DNA of 64,000 nt, taken from positions 122,299,223 to 122,363,222 of the forward strand of contig OY757025.1 in NCBI GenBank assembly GCA_963580285.1, read 5' to 3'. The stretch is from Lucinisca nassula. Taxonomy: Eukaryota > Mollusca > Bivalvia > Lucinida > Lucinidae. The translations under genes and the position numbers were made by a program. A model generated the notes under the pieces. It made no database searches, was not told where the DNA came from, and saw only the letters and a list, made by a program, of their open reading frames with translations. Shown piece after piece: positions 23,026 to 35,169 of the stretch. Within the stretch, counting starts at the first letter, position 1; each line of letters opens with the position of its first letter.

Positions 23026-23186
23026 TGGTGTAGTGGTTATGCTACTCGCCTTGTAAACCAGGGATCGCAGGATCGATCCCGGGCTTCTCCAGACTTTCGG
23101 ATGAGTCTTTAAACTGAAGTTCCGTCTACGTAAGACCTTAGCTGTTGGTGAGACGTAAAACTCAAACACTCACTCACTCACTTATC
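23026..23186 (+). mobile_element. tRNA-derived SINE, family E
   Basis: The head reads CCTCCATGGTGTAGTGGTTA (box A) and GGATCGATCCC (box B). The short body ends in the tail 'ccttagctgttggtgagacgtaaaactc' with CACT repeats. Second full copy 24496-24655; split copy at 20346-21787; tail-only fragments at 8760, 20132 and 27724. Confidence 0.85.
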
Positions 23187-23540
23187 CATACTAAATCCAT
23201 TATATGGTTTGGAAATATGGTCATATAAACTTTAAGATGTCACCTAAGCGACATTTCTGTGAAGTTTGAATGAAAATGGCCAAAGGGTACAATAGTTGAC
23301 ATTTAAAGATTTTTCTATTTTTAGCTCTGGAGGCCATCTTGTTCATAGGAACGAAACAATTTTAGTTATATTGGTTACGGAGCCACCCAGGCAACATTTC
23401 TGTGAAGTTTGAATTAAATTGGCCCAAGGGTTTAGGAGGAGTTTGCATTTAAATCAAATTGTTGACGACGCACAATGCACAACAGACATTCACTCATCAC
23501 AATACCTCACATTGAGCACTTCGTGCTCAGGTGAGCTAAT
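23187..23540. mobile_element. Hairpin-capped element, short copy
   Basis: Two diverged units ('cgacatttctgtgaagtttgaatgaaaatggcc' type text at 23248 and 23388) end in the cap CTCACATTGAGCACTTCGTG / CTCAGGTGAG at 23507-23535. A T-run at 23549-23565 follows outside. Confidence 0.6.
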
Positions 23541-23722
23541 AAGCACTATTTTTTTTTTTTTTTCTTCACAAAAGTCACTCTTTATGAAATAAAATGTGAC
23601 TTTTTGTAAAAATAGACTAATTTCTAGGTTCATTACCTTGACCTCAAGGTCATGGGCAAGGCTATTGACAAACAAAACTTTGAACCTATATCTATAATCA
23701 GACCAACTCTGAAACTATATGG

Positions 23723-23996
23723 GTTCAATCCCTGGCCGCGACATACCAAAGTCGTTAAAAATGGTACTAGCTGCTCCTCGCTTGGCACTCAGATTTATGG
23801 GGTAGAGCTAGGACTGGTCGACCCAGTGTCAGGATAATGTGACTGGGTGTGGTATCATGTAATGTGTCTGGGACATGATACTTCAGTGAGGCAGCACTAT
23901 AAAAGTGAGCATTACGCTCCCTATCGCAACCAGACACCGTCATGGTATGACTGAAAAATTGTTGAAAGCGACGTTTAACCCGAATTTACACACACA
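23723..23996 (+). mobile_element. SINE family A, 5'-truncated, with target duplication
   Basis: The copy starts inside box B and runs to a CACACAC tail. The flanks CTGAAACTATATGG at 23709-23722 and 23997-24010 are identical, a 14-bp target duplication. Confidence 0.9.
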
Positions 23997-24261
23997 CTGA
24001 AACTATATGGTCTGGAAAATATGAACTCTGAAATTATGCTAAGGTACAGGGTTTGAACTGATCCAGAAATTTGGGAAGAAGTGATTTCTCTCTTGACAAA
24101 CAGGGAGAAGTTTAATATATATACAGTAGAACTTCCATGGCTGGAACACCGATGGCTCGTTTACCATGGCTGAGTCGAACCCGTTCTTGAGTCCCTAGGG
24201 AATTTCTGTACTTAAGAAATAGGGAGAGTAAAATTAGGTTTTTTAAGTCTTTTATCTTGCA

Positions 24262-24330
24262 AATGTATGCTGTGTGTACTCATTAGAATCGCCTCGATGA
24301 GGCGATTCTGAGGAGTACACACAGCATACA
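24262..24330. repeat. Family G central hairpin
   Basis: GTATGCTGTGTGTACTCATT and AGAATCGCCTCGATGAGGCG with matching complement to 24326. The stem has AATCGCC/GGCGATT in place of the usual AACCGCC/GGCGGTT, a paired change. Confidence 0.75.
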
Positions 24331-24495
24331 TTTTCATTACAGAACACTGAAAATGTCCAAAAGTATCTCATTATGCCTCCTGGAAGTAATCTCAGTGGCT
24401 CGAACATCCCCTGTCTCGAACAAATTTTCATGGTCCCAAAGGGGTTCGAGCCATCGAAGTTGGACTGTATATTCTATACATTTTGACTTCTAGAC

Positions 24496-24655
24496 GCGCC
24501 ATGGTGTAGTGGTTCAGCTACTCACTGCCTAAACCAAGGGTTGTGGGTTTGATTCTGGGCTTCTCTGGACTTTTGGATGAGTCTTTAAACTGAGGTCCCA
24601 TCTCTGTATGATCTTAATTGTTGGTGGGGCATAAAACTTAAAGTAAACACACAAA
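24496..24655 (+). mobile_element. tRNA-derived SINE, family E, second copy
   Basis: GCGCCATGGTGTAGTGGTTC head, GGGTTTGATTCTGGG box B region, then 'gatgagtctttaaactgaggtcc' and the tail 'ttgttggtggggcataaaac'. Confidence 0.8.
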
Positions 24656-24779
24656 CACTTCCATTTCTCGCTCAGCTAGAAAATGGAAAAAGACAGCAAG
24701 TGCTGTGTAAGCCGTTAGCTCAGAGGAGATAAAAGGAAAATGGTAGTCACAACATTGTCTCCCTTCTAAAAATGGCTGA

Positions 24780-24915
24780 AAATATGTTGTGTATCCATTT
24801 TTATCAGTCACCTATACTAATTGCATTGCAGCACATTGACCTGATAAACATCTGCTATCTCAGGCAAGCCGCGCGATTCAACAAGCGTTCTCGAAGCCTT
24901 GCCTGATAAACTTGA
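24780..24915. repeat. Fragment of the foldback element of 30.7-33.8 kb
   Basis: 'ttgcattgcagcacattgacctgataaacatctgctatctcagg' matches the ends of that element. The subterminal stem is AGGCAAG...CTTGCCT, about 60 bases apart. Confidence 0.6.
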
Positions 24916-25061
24916 TATCAAAAGACACTCACCTGGTATTCTCTATTCCTTAACCCTTATCCTACTGAATAAATTAATTTAACCACACCCATTTCTGATT
25001 ATTCACCAACCAAATTAGTTGAGCTAATGTGTTTTGTTCAATTCACAAACTGCATAATAAA

Positions 25062-25113
25062 CAGTATAGATCCTGATCAGATGGCCATCTGATTAGGATC
25101 TACACTGTTTGCA
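25062..25113. repeat. Short palindrome, family H
   Basis: AAACAGTATAGATCCTGATC and its complement meet at GATGGCCATC. It leads straight into the 74-bp tandem array, whose units carry only the right arm. Confidence 0.75.
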
Positions 25114-25440
25114 AAGGTAAGGGTTGTCATGAACAGCAGGATAAGGGTTCTTCAGAAGCCATCTGATTTTGATCTGCACTGTTTGCAAAGGTAGGGGTTG
25201 TCATGAACAGCAGGATAAGGGTTCTTCAGAAGCCATCTGATCTGGATCTACACTGTTTGCAAAGGTTGGAGTTGTCATTAAACAGCAGGATAAGGGTTCT
25301 TCAGAAGCCATCTGATCTGGCTCTACACTGTTTGCAAAGGTAGGGGTTGTCATGAACAGCAGGGTTAGTGTTCTTCAGAAGCCATCTGATCTGGATCTAC
25401 ACTGTTAGCAAAGGCACAGGTTGTCATGAGCAGGGGGATA
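25114..25440 (+). repeat. 74-bp tandem array
   Basis: About 4.5 units of CAGAAGCCATCTGATCTGGA plus 'tctacactgtttgcaaaggtaggggttgtc' and 'aacagcaggataagggttctt'. Each unit is one arm of a family H palindrome plus a spacer. Confidence 0.85.
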
Positions 25441-25507
25441 GGGGTAAACTATGACCAGCTTTTTCCAGGAGTTTGTGTTGCGGTTTTGCAACGCCGTCAA
25501 CATTATT

Positions 25508-26640
25508 AGCTCGCCTTACGAAAGTAAGGGGGAGCTATTGCCATACCCCCGGGCGTCCGTCATCAGCGTCGACATTTGGTTAAAGTTTACCTGCAAGCTC
25601 TTATATGTGATGTTTTACAAGTTTATTTTGAATATATAATTCACAATTGGTAAAAAACAATATTTAACATTATCATTTTACTTCATTTTACAGGTTTTTT
25701 GGCTTAAATTGGTCTTTTTGAGAAGTTAATATTTTCCTCTGTATTACCTCCCTTGAAATCCTGTGTTAAGTTTACCTGCAAGCTGCGTGAGTTCAAATCC
25801 CGGGGGAGGCATGTTTTTTTTTTTTTTTCTTTTTAAAAACATAGCGGGTCTGGGGCTCAAGGTCAAGGTCACTCGCTATTTTTAGAAAAACATTGTAATC
25901 ACTATAGCGCCTTCATTTATTGATGGATTTTAATATAACTTGGGACATAATGATATCTCGAGTGACTTTGACTTTCAGGGTCTGGGGCTTAAGGTCAAGG
26001 TCACTACTTTCAGGGTCACTGGGTCAAGGTCACTGTGTCTATTTTTAGAAAAACATTGTCATCGCTCTTGCACCTTAATTTATTGATGGATTTTAATATA
26101 ACTTCACACAAATGTTGGGTATGATTATATCTCTAGCAAGTTCAACTTTCAGGGTCTGGGGCTGAAGGTCAAGGTCACTGTGGCTATTTTTCGAAAAAAC
26201 TTTGTGATCGCGGTAGTGCCTACATTTATAAATGGATTTTAATATAACTTACACAAACGTTGGGTTTGATGATATCTCGAGCTCGTTCGACTTTCAGGGT
26301 CTGGGGCAGAAGGTCAAGGTCTCTGTGGCTATTTTTAGAAAATCTTTTTCATCGCTCTTGCGCCTTTATTAATGGATGGATTTTTATATAATTTCACACA
26401 AATATTGGGTATGATGATATCTCGAGTGACTGACTTTCAGGTTCCGGGGCTGAAGGTCAAGGTAACTGTGGCTATTTTTAGAAAAACTTTGTGATCGCTC
26501 TAGTGCCTACATTTATGAATGGATTTTAATATAACTTTACACAAATGTTGGGTATGATCATATCTCGAGCGAGTTTGACTTTCAGGGTCTGGGGCTGAAG
26601 GTCAAGGTCACTGTGGCTCTTTTTTGATAACATGCCCTCA
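25508..26640. mobile_element. Hairpin-capped element with ~143-bp array
   Basis: The cap is AGCTCGCCTTAC/GTAAGGGGGAGCT at 25508-25536, followed by 'gggcgtccgtc'. Units with 'ggtctggggctgaaggtcaaggtcac' start near 25848, 25977, 26152, 26296, 26438 and 26582. The tRNA-like 'gagttcaaatcccggg' at 25789 is an isolated box-B-like text. Confidence 0.7.
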
Positions 26641-26689
26641 TCCATCTTAGGCCCCCAAAGGCGAGCTATGTTGTCTTCTGACAACTCTT

Positions 26690-26935
26690 GTTTAGGAGAT
26701 GCTGCTTCCGATTTTGTGGGACTTTTACACGGCACTGAGATAAATGACATCTTAAACCCTACGGCCCCCAAAATTTGCTGGGGTTTAAGGAGCAGTCCAA
26801 CTCGCACCAATTTTCCTGGGCAGGCTTAGACCCAAGTGGTTTAATAGTACTCAAGTTCGGTTGGTTTCAGCTCTGCCTGGAATCACCATGCAGCTCAATC
26901 TATTTCTCGAAGCCATGATGGGTGAGGCGCCTTTA
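26690..26935 (+). repeat. Family D fragment
   Basis: 'gattttgtgggacttttac', 'ctgggcaggcttagaccc' and 'aagccatgatggg' mark a degenerate copy without its start. Confidence 0.6.
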
Positions 26936-27102
26936 TCCATGAGATAAAACACAACTTGGGTGAAAAATGAAATATTTATTTACAAACTTGTACAATTTTT
27001 CATGCATTCATCATACCATCTAGCCATCACTAATAAACTGTTGCATTTCATTATTCCACAAAAATCGTAAGACCATGCTAGATATCACTGGTTAATCCTT
27101 TT

Positions 27103-27315
27103 GTACCAAATGGAATTTTCCTCCTTATATATAGCAGGAGTCCATTTCAAAATTTAGGGGTGTCAGGTTGTGTTTTCTTCAAAATTTATCCGGAAAATGG
27201 CTTAACTTTTTCGCAAACATTGTAGGCCCTGATCGGACGCCGCGTTCTGCGGCGTCTGATCTGGGCCCGCACTGTTTGCCACTTACCCCTTTTGGGGTTT
27301 CCGGTACCAAATAGG
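27103..27315 (-). repeat. Extended family H element, - orientation
   Basis: The hairpin 27212-27281 (GCAAACATTGTAGGCCCTGA arm, CGCCGCG centre) plus about 110 bp of flank is the reverse complement of 62091-62282 ('atatatagcaggagtccatttcaaaatttag'). Confidence 0.8.
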
Positions 27316-27449
27316 TTAAAAAGACATGAAAGGTAGTGACATTGTTGTAACACAGAAGTTAACAGTATCAACTTTTAGGCAATAAAAGCGTATTTTTAGA
27401 AATTCATCACAGAAGGCCTTTCATAAACTTCTTATGACATGACCACTTG

Positions 27450-27725
27450 TGTATTTGTTTGTTTGATTTGAGGTTTAACGTCCCCGTCAACACTAAAGGT
27501 CATTTTGGAGATGTTGCTTCCAATTTTGTGGGACTTTTACCCGACACTAAGATGAAATGACATCAAGCCCTGTCGCCCAATGAAACCAATAGGGTTTATT
27601 AGCATGGACGGTCCGATTGCACCGCAATTCCTGGACAGGCTTTGATCCTCTAAGCGGTTTACCCGTACTAGTGAGCGGGCCAGAATCAGCTCTGCATGGA
27701 AGCATCATGCAGCCCATATATTTCT
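27450..27725 (+). repeat. Family D dispersed repeat
   Basis: It begins TTTGTTTGATTTGAGGTTTA and runs through 'ggacttttacccgacac', 'caatgaaaccaatagggttt' to 'catgcagcccatatatttct'. A non-coding dispersed repeat of unknown class; 45145, 30948 and 37840 are other copies. Confidence 0.8.
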
Positions 27726-27905
27726 CCTTAGCTGTTGGCGAGACGCAAAACTCAAACACTCTTTGGAGTTTTAAGTGAATGCCCAGTCAATGCTATTTAT
27801 GGCATATTGATCAGGTCAGTCTACTTAATCACACTGGGCAGGCTTATACATAAGCAGTTAACCAGTACAGTGCAGAAACTGACAGCTTCCCTTCTTGAAC
27901 CAGTG
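27724..27905 (-). mobile_element. Family E tail fragment followed by SINE F fragment
   Basis: 27724-27760 has the E tail ('ccttagctgttggcgagacg'). 27770-27905 is family F in reverse ('cttatacataagcagttaaccagtacagtgca'). Confidence 0.55.
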
Positions 27906-27924
27906 GAAGGGAGAGAATGATCAT

Positions 27925-30034
27925 AAAACTAGAAATGTGTCCAGACGACACAGATGCCCCCGCCAAGGGCCCCACCTCACCCCAAAAATCCATGTTGCAA
28001 CAAAATTTTCTAAGTGTGTGACCTTGTCATCAGGAACATTTGTGAGAAGTTATATTGAAATTGGTGAAAAAATTTAAGCGCTAGAGCAATGACAAAGTTT
28101 TTCTAAAAATAGCCACAGTGACCTTGACCTTGAAAGTCGAACTCGCTCGAGGTATTGTCATAAGGAACATTTGTGTGAAGTTATATTGAAATCAGTGAAG
28201 AAATTTAGTCGCTGGAGCGATGACAAAGTTTTTCTAAAAATAGCCACAGTGACCTTGACCTTGAAAGTCGAAATCGCTCGAGATATTGTCATAAGGAACA
28301 TTTGTGTGAAGTTATATTGAAATCGGTGAAGATATGTAAGCGCTAGAGCGATGACAAAGTTTTTCTAAAAATAGCCACAGTGACCTTGACCTGGAAAGTG
28401 GAACTTGCTAGAGATATTGTCACAAGGCACATTATTGTGAAGTAATATTGAAATTGGTGAAAAAATGTAAGCGCTAGAGCAATGACAAAGTTTTTCTAAA
28501 AATAACCACAGTGACCTTGACCTTGAAAGTCAAACTCGTTCGAGGTATTGTCATAAGGAACATTTGTGTGAAGTTATTTTGAAACCAGTGAAGAAATGCA
28601 GGCGCTAGAGTGATGACAAAATTTTTCTAAAAATAGCCACAGTGACCTTGACCTGGAAAGTCGAAATGGCTCGAGATATTGTCATAGGGAACATTTGTGT
28701 GAAGTTATATTGAAATTGGTGTAGAAATGTAAGCGATAGAGTGATGACAAAGTTTTTCAAAAAAAATAGCCACGGTGACCTTGACCGTGAAAGTGAAAAT
28801 CGCTAGAGTTATTGTCATAAGGAACATTTATATGAAGTTATATTGAATAGGTGAAGAAATGTAAGCGCTAGAGCGATGACAAAGTTTTTCTGAAAAAAGC
28901 CACAGTGACCTTGACCTTGAGGTCATGACCTTGAAAGTCAAACTCTCTCGAGATATTGCCATAAGGAACATTTGTGTGAAGTTATATTGAAATCAGTGAA
29001 GAAATATAGACGCTAGAGCTATGTTGTGCGAGGGGATAATTAAAAATTTTTAAGTCTGCGACCTTGACCTTGAGCTCATGGGCATTGGTGGGGGTATCGC
29101 TGAATAAAATGGACAGGTATCTAACATCATACCAAATATCAACTCAATCCATCGCACGATTTGGAAAATATCAACTCTTAAAATATCTAATTAAAAATTT
29201 CTAAGTCTGTGACCTTGACCTTGAAGCCATAGGCATGAGTGGGGGTATTGCCAAATAAACATTTGGACCTGTATCTATCATCATAGCATACATAAGCCAA
29301 ATCCATAATATAGTTTGGAAAATTTGAGCTCTTTAAAATCTTTCACATTAAAATTGTCTAAGTCTGTGACCTTGACCTTGAGGTCATAGGCATGGGTGGG
29401 GGTATTGCTGAATAAAACATTGTACCTATATCTATCATCATATGAACCAAAGCCATCATAAAAGTTCAGGTTCTACCAGGTACAAATACCTTAACTGGAG
29501 TCTTTAACATGGAAAATTTCTAAGTCCATGACCTTGACCTTGAGGCCATGGGCATGGGTGCGGGTATCGCTGAATAAAACTTTGGACCTATATCTATAAT
29601 CATACCAAATATGAACCAATTACATCAAATGGTTTGGAAAATATGAGTTCTAAAATGTTCAAGTCTACCTGTTACAAAAACCTTAACCTGAGTCTTTAAC
29701 ATTGAAAATTTCTAAGTCTGTGACCTTGACCTTCAGGTCACAGGCATGAGTGGGGGTAGTGCTTAATAAAACTTTGGACCTATATCTATCATCATACCAA
29801 AGATGAACCAGTTCCATCAAATGGTTAGGAAAATATGAGTTCTAAAAGTTCAGGCTCTACCTATTACAAAAACTTTAACCTGAGGTTACAGGATCACGTA
29901 CGTACGTACGTACGTACGTACGTACGTACGTACACACACACGTACAGACGGAGGTACACATGTACGCACGTACACACGTACGGAAAACCGAAAAACTATA
30001 TGCCCCCGGCATCATATGATGCGGGGGCATAAAA
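27925..30034. mobile_element. Hairpin-capped element with two different tandem arrays
   Basis: It starts 'aaatgtgtccagacgacacagatgcccccgcc' near 27931. Array 1 (28080-29040) has about eight ~131-bp units with 'tttttctaaaaatagccaca'. Array 2 (29050-29890) has five ~170-bp units with 'aagtctgtgaccttgacctt'. A (CGTA)n microsatellite at 29897-29936 and the cap hairpin at 30000-30030 (ATGCCCCCGGCATC/GATGCGGGGGCAT) close it. The starting ATGCCCCCGC is inverse to the cap. Confidence 0.75.
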
Positions 30035-30084
30035 AACTACTAAACTAATCTTCATGAAAGAACTTGCCGGCTTGGCAGGTATCA

Positions 30085-30145
30085 TCAAACCCAAGACCTC
30101 CTGATAACAAGTCGGACAGGCATCCAACTGAACTACAGAGGCAAC
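30085..30145 (-). mobile_element. tRNA-like SINE F head
   Basis: On the - strand: GCCTCTGTAGTTCAGTTGGA (box A) and CTTGGGTTTGATGATACC (box B). Related heads with bodies are at 41345-41420 and 46890-46975. Confidence 0.6.
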
Positions 30146-30656
30146 CCCTGAACTTAGCTGCCTACGAGGAAATAATGAAAGTTTAAACAAAACTACAGGT
30201 ACACATTTAAACTTCACTGACTCAAACACTGATGACATGTTTACCATGGCAACGTCTAATCTGGTTTCTAGTCCCTGGGAATTTTTCTCACAGCCTGCGA
30301 TAAGAAATACAGTAGTGTGTTCTACTATATGTCCACAAAACGTATTGTGGGTACTTATTAGAATCACCTCAACAACTATCTTAATGATCATAAGTATTGG
30401 GACAGATTGGAGTAAGCAAACTGTGCAGACCCTGATCAGACTGCTCAGGGTCTACACTGTTTGCCATTTGGTCATCACTTTTTGGACTCCTTGCTTGATT
30501 GCAAAACAAATTTGTTAAATTTTATGAGAAATACAACAAGTGCTCAAGGTGTCCGATTTTTTAGGACTTTTACTGGAGTAAAAAGTACCCACAACATATA
30601 TGTTTCTAGCAAAAAATATGAACAATTATCTCTTAGTAATCCTCATAATAACTTTT

Positions 30657-33600
30657 ATCAGTTACCCCCTGTATATATTGCATTGTAATGCATTGACCTT
30701 ATAAAGATATGCTATCTCAGGACAAGTGAGCTTTATCAGGTCAACATGACATTGCACTTTTATGAATGAACCGGCGTACTCGAAAATGACAAAAAATGTC
30801 ATTGTAACTGGGAAAAATGGCAATATTACTTGAAAAAAGAATATCATAGGAAAAACATGGTCAGCTGATATTAAATATATCGACCACCAGAATGTTTTGA
30901 TGCACTGAGGACCATCAATAACTGACCGTAAATTGCTAATTTAAGAGTGTTTTTTGTTTGATTTGAGGTTTAACGTCCCTGTCAACACTGTAAAGGTCAT
31001 TTTGGAGACGTTGCTTCAATTTTGTGGGACTTTTACCCGACATTGAGATGAAATGACATCTCAAGCCCTGTCGCCCAATGAGACAAATAGGGTTTATTAG
31101 CATGGACGGTCCGGCTCCCACCGCGGTTCCTGGACAGGCTTAGATCCTCTAAGCCGTTTACCAGTACTGGTGTGCGGGTTGGATTCAGCTCTGCATGGAA
31201 GCATCATGCAGCCCATATATTTCTACAAGCCCCTATGGGCGGGGGCCGAACTTATCTGGAGCTAAGGTCAAGGCTGATCTACATGTAATTGATCACAATC
31301 TCTTCATTTTTGAGTTCAAAGACCTGGTAAACATTTTCAAGGTCGTAATGAGCAAGTCGGTTAACCCGAGAAACACACATTTTCTGGACAGGTCCAGTTC
31401 TTCTATTAAAGTGGTTTACCGGTACAGAGTACATTCTTTTGGCAGTAACTGGCAGGCAATTGCTCTTACTGAATCAGTGGAAGGGCACGAATATATAGAG
31501 AATACCAGCTTTGTGTCTTTTGATATAAAGTTTAACAGGCAAGGCTTCCAGAACCCTTGTAGGCTTGCTAGGCTTGCTGAACGATTCTACATGTGTTCTC
31601 AAAGCCGAGTCTGATGAACATGAAATCAAATTATACTAGAATTTGTTTTTCTACAAAAACACAGATGTCTCCCCCGTTTTTTACCTCTAAGTATGACCTT
31701 GACATTGGAGGTATTGAGCTGGGTCTTGTGTGCAACACATCATCTAATGAAGATGAACTTTCTGCAAAGTAACTTTAAAAATGTTCATAGAGAAACAAAA
31801 AAGTTATTGGCCGTACACAAAAAAGCCCTTTTTTACCTTTGACCTCTAAGTATGGCCTTGATCTTTGAGGTACAACACATCGTCTCATGATGGTTAACAT
31901 TTCTGCCAAGTAATTTCACAATCCATCAAAAAATAAGGAAGTTATTGACTGTCCCTTTTTTTACCTTTGACCTCTAGGTATGACCTTGACATTGGAGGTA
32001 TGGACCTTGGTCTTGCACATGACTCATGGTCTAATGACGGTGAACATTTCTGCATGGTTACTTTATAATGTCCATTCAGAAATAAAAAAAGTTATTGACT
32101 GGACACAAAAAAAAGCAAACTTTTTTTAACTCTGACCTCTTAGTATGACCTTGATCTTGGCGGTATTGACCTAGGTCTAGTGTGCACCACATCATCTCAT
32201 GATGGTTAACATTTCTACCAAGTAATTTCACAATCTATCCAGGAATAAGAAAGTTATTGACTGAACACTAAATAAGGCCCCTTTTTGTCCTTTGACCTCT
32301 TAGTGCGACCTTGACATTTGAGGTACCAACTTGGGTCATGCACGCAACACATTGTCTCATGGTGGTTAACATTTCTGCCAAGTAATTTCAAAATCCATCT
32401 AAAAATAAGAAAGTTATTGACAGAACACAAAAAAGGCCCCTTTTTATACCTTTAACCTCTATGTATGACCTTGACCTTTCAGGTACCAAACTGGGTCATG
32501 CGTGCAACAAATCATCTCATGGTGGTTAACATTTCTGCCAAGCAATTTCAAAATCCATCTAAAAATAAGAAAGTTATTGATCAAAAACGAAAAAATGCCC
32601 CTTTTATTTACCTTTGACCTCTATGTATGACCTTGACATTTGAGGTACCAAACTGAATCATGCATGCAACACATTGTCTCATGATAGTTAACATTTTTGC
32701 CAAGTAACTTCAAATTCTATCTAAAAATAAGCAAGTCATTGACAAAACCCGAAAAAAGGCCCCTTTTTTTACCTTTGACCTCTAAGTATGACCTTGACCT
32801 TTGAGGTACCAACCTGGGTCATGCACGCAACACATTGTCTTATATTGGTTAACATTTCTGCCATATGATTTCAAAATCCATCTCAAAATAAGAAAGTTAT
32901 TGACCAAACACGAAAAAAAGGTCCCTTTTTTGACCTTTGACCTCTAAGTATGACCTTGACCTTTGAGGTACCAATCTGCCTCATGCGCACCACACATGGT
33001 CCAATGGTTTTTAATATTTCTGCCAAGTAATTTTAAAATCCATCTCAAAATTAGAAAGTTATTGACCAAACACGAAAAAAGGCCCCTTTTTTGACCTTTG
33101 ACCTCTAAGTGTGACCTTGACCTTTGAGGTACCGACCTGCCTTATGGGCACCACACTTTGTCTCATGGTTGTTAATATTTCTGCCAAGTAATTTTAAAAT
33201 CCATCTGAAAATAAGAAAGTTATTGACCGGACACGATTTTCCCATACATATATACATACCGACAAACTTCCAAGGGAGATAATTCAAAAGGTATAAATGT
33301 GAGAGTTATAGTTCTTGCACACTGCACGTCGTCTAATGCTGATTAATATTTATATGCAGTTTCATGAAGATAGCTTGAACGGTTTTCAAGTTATAGAGCG
33401 GACACGAATGTGTGACAGACGGACAGACAGACGCCCGGGGGAAAAACAATATGTCTCTCCGAAAAAAAATTTTCGGGGGAGACATAATGAATATGGTATC
33501 CCCTTGTACACTCTTAAACTAGCAATTTATGATCAGTTATTGATGGTCCTCAGTTCATCCAAATATTCCGGCGTGCAATAATTGGTCAATATATTTAGCA

Positions 33601-33809
33601 TCAGCTGACCATTTTTTTTGCCTATGATATTTTTTTCAAGTATTTTTTCCAATTGTCCAGTAATAATGACACTTTTGCCATGTTTTCCAGGAGTCCAGCT
33701 CATTCATATTTGTGCAATGTCACAATGACCTGATAAAGCTAACTTGTCCTGAGATAGCATATCTTTATCAGGTCAGGGTGTTACAATGCAATTAATATAA
33801 GGGGTAACT
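30657..33809. mobile_element. Foldback element with ~290-bp inverted ends
   Basis: 30657-30947 and 33512-33809 are inverted copies ('cagttaccccctgtatatattgcattg', 'gatatgctatctcagga', 'cagctgat.ttaaatatat', 'ggaccatcaataactgacc'). The interior is filled by a family D repeat (30948-31240), a SINE F-like fragment (31330-31500) and a capped array (31655-33493). No transposase is visible. Confidence 0.8.
31655..33493. mobile_element. Hairpin-capped element with ~155-bp array
   Basis: It starts GATGTCTCCCCCG near 31663 and ends with the cap ATGTCTCTCCGAAAA/TTTTCGGGGGAGACAT at 33451-33485, preceded by 'ggacagacagacgcccgggg'. About ten units carry 'gacctctaagtatgaccttgacc'. The related array at 47.9 and 59.8 kb shares this unit. 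Confidence 0.75.
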
Positions 33810-33863
33810 TATAATTAGGCTTACATGTGCATAAGCCAGGCCATGAGAAAACCTTCTTTCTGC

Positions 33864-34080
33864 CACTGGCGATCATGAAAGACACAGATCAGACTGCGCA
33901 TTTGCGCATTCTGATCCGAATCTTTGTGTCCGCTATTTGGCTAGTTCATTACCTCTGGTTCTTGGATCTAAAATTTCAAAATTCATGTTAAAAAAATCGC
34001 AAATTGACACTGGCGAAAATTGTAGACCCTGATCAGGAAGAATGCAGCCACTGAACAGGGTCCAGACTGTTTGTTTGATT
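33864..34080. repeat. Two diverged family H palindromes
   Basis: 33871-33930 has AGACACAGATCAGACTGCGC with pairing arm around CATTTG. 34010-34075 has 'gtagaccctgatcagg' with 'gaacagggtccagactg'. Both arms are more decayed than in other copies. Confidence 0.55.
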
Positions 34081-34089
34081 AAAATACAG

Positions 34090-34270
34090 GAATTCAAGAG
34101 TTAAACGAAACAGTCTTAAGGGGAATGGATACACCTTAGGGGGAGGCAACTCCTGTAAAAGCATTTCTGTCTCCCATGTCAATAGGGGTCAACTCTTAAA
34201 GGAAAGAATTTGCTCCTCAGGGGCAAATTCTTTCCTTTAAGAGTAGACCCCTGTCAATAGGGGTGATGTC
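34090..34270. repeat. Hairpin family I, best copy
   Basis: AGGGGTCAACTCTTAAAGGA at 34184 pairs with the arm ending TTTAAGAGTAGACCCCT at 34252, around TGCTCCTCAGGGGCA. The left flank 'ggggaatggatacacctta' recurs at 38343. Confidence 0.75.
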
Positions 34271-34508
34271 AGTGCTTTGCTAACCATTTGGGATCTATAA
34301 AGGTGTAAATTTCACAGACTTGTTGAGAAAATTATGACCCTCTGGAGAAAAATGCAACAACCATCAAGCCCCTCTCCTTATATTAACCCTCACCATGCTG
34401 CATATTTCAACAGGTCCGATTTTCATTTGTGTTGCATCATTTCAAAATTAACTCCTTCCCGATTTTCAGTTGTGTTGCATCATCACATAATTGACCATGA
34501 ATGGAAAA

Positions 34509-34572
34509 CAGTATAGATCCAGATTAGCTGGCTTCCCAGAAGCCAGCTAATCTGGACCTATACTGTTTACAA
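34509..34572. repeat. Short palindrome, family H
   Basis: AACAGTATAGATCCAGATTA and its complement around GGCTTCCCAGAAGCC. The inner stem differs from other copies but still pairs fully. Confidence 0.8.
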
Positions 34573-35169
34573 CTATTAATTGTGTTTGTAAAAACACTAT
34601 GCCCTCAAGCATACGTTTACTTCTAAATGCCAAAATTTTCAAAGGTCTATAACTGAAGACAATATTTCAGATTTTTTTTTCAAAAGTTAATCAGCAGGTC
34701 ATCTACTCATCATTAGCAATCTTACATGTATTACCAAACAGCAAGACATTAACACTAACTGTTTTTGAGATATTATGCTGACAAGGAAATTAGGCCCAAA
34801 TTTACAAAGGGCCTTAATTCAAGAATTATTTTTTAAAGAAGTTATTCAAAAGTTTATCAGGTCCTATACTTGTCACTAGCAATCTAAGTAATACAAATCA
34901 AGGCTCTTCAAGTGATTTAAACATATTTTGCTGACAAGGTAAAAATGCCCTAATTTATAAAGGGCCAGAACTCATGAAGAATTTTTCAGAATTTATTCAT
35001 AAGTTAATCAGGTCATCTGTTAAAGGCATTTATTCTGTAACATTGGGACACACCGTGTGTCCATAATTGTTTTATTGTCCCCTGTGATATACTGACTATA
35101 GCAGATCAAAGGCGGCCCTTAATAGGGTGATTAGTAGCTCTTGTTGAATCCCCTGACTGAGACACTTAA

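Noticed and set aside
31195..31614. 139-residue ORF as a gene
   Set aside because: It runs across the end of a family D repeat and a SINE F-like fragment; no recognisable domain.
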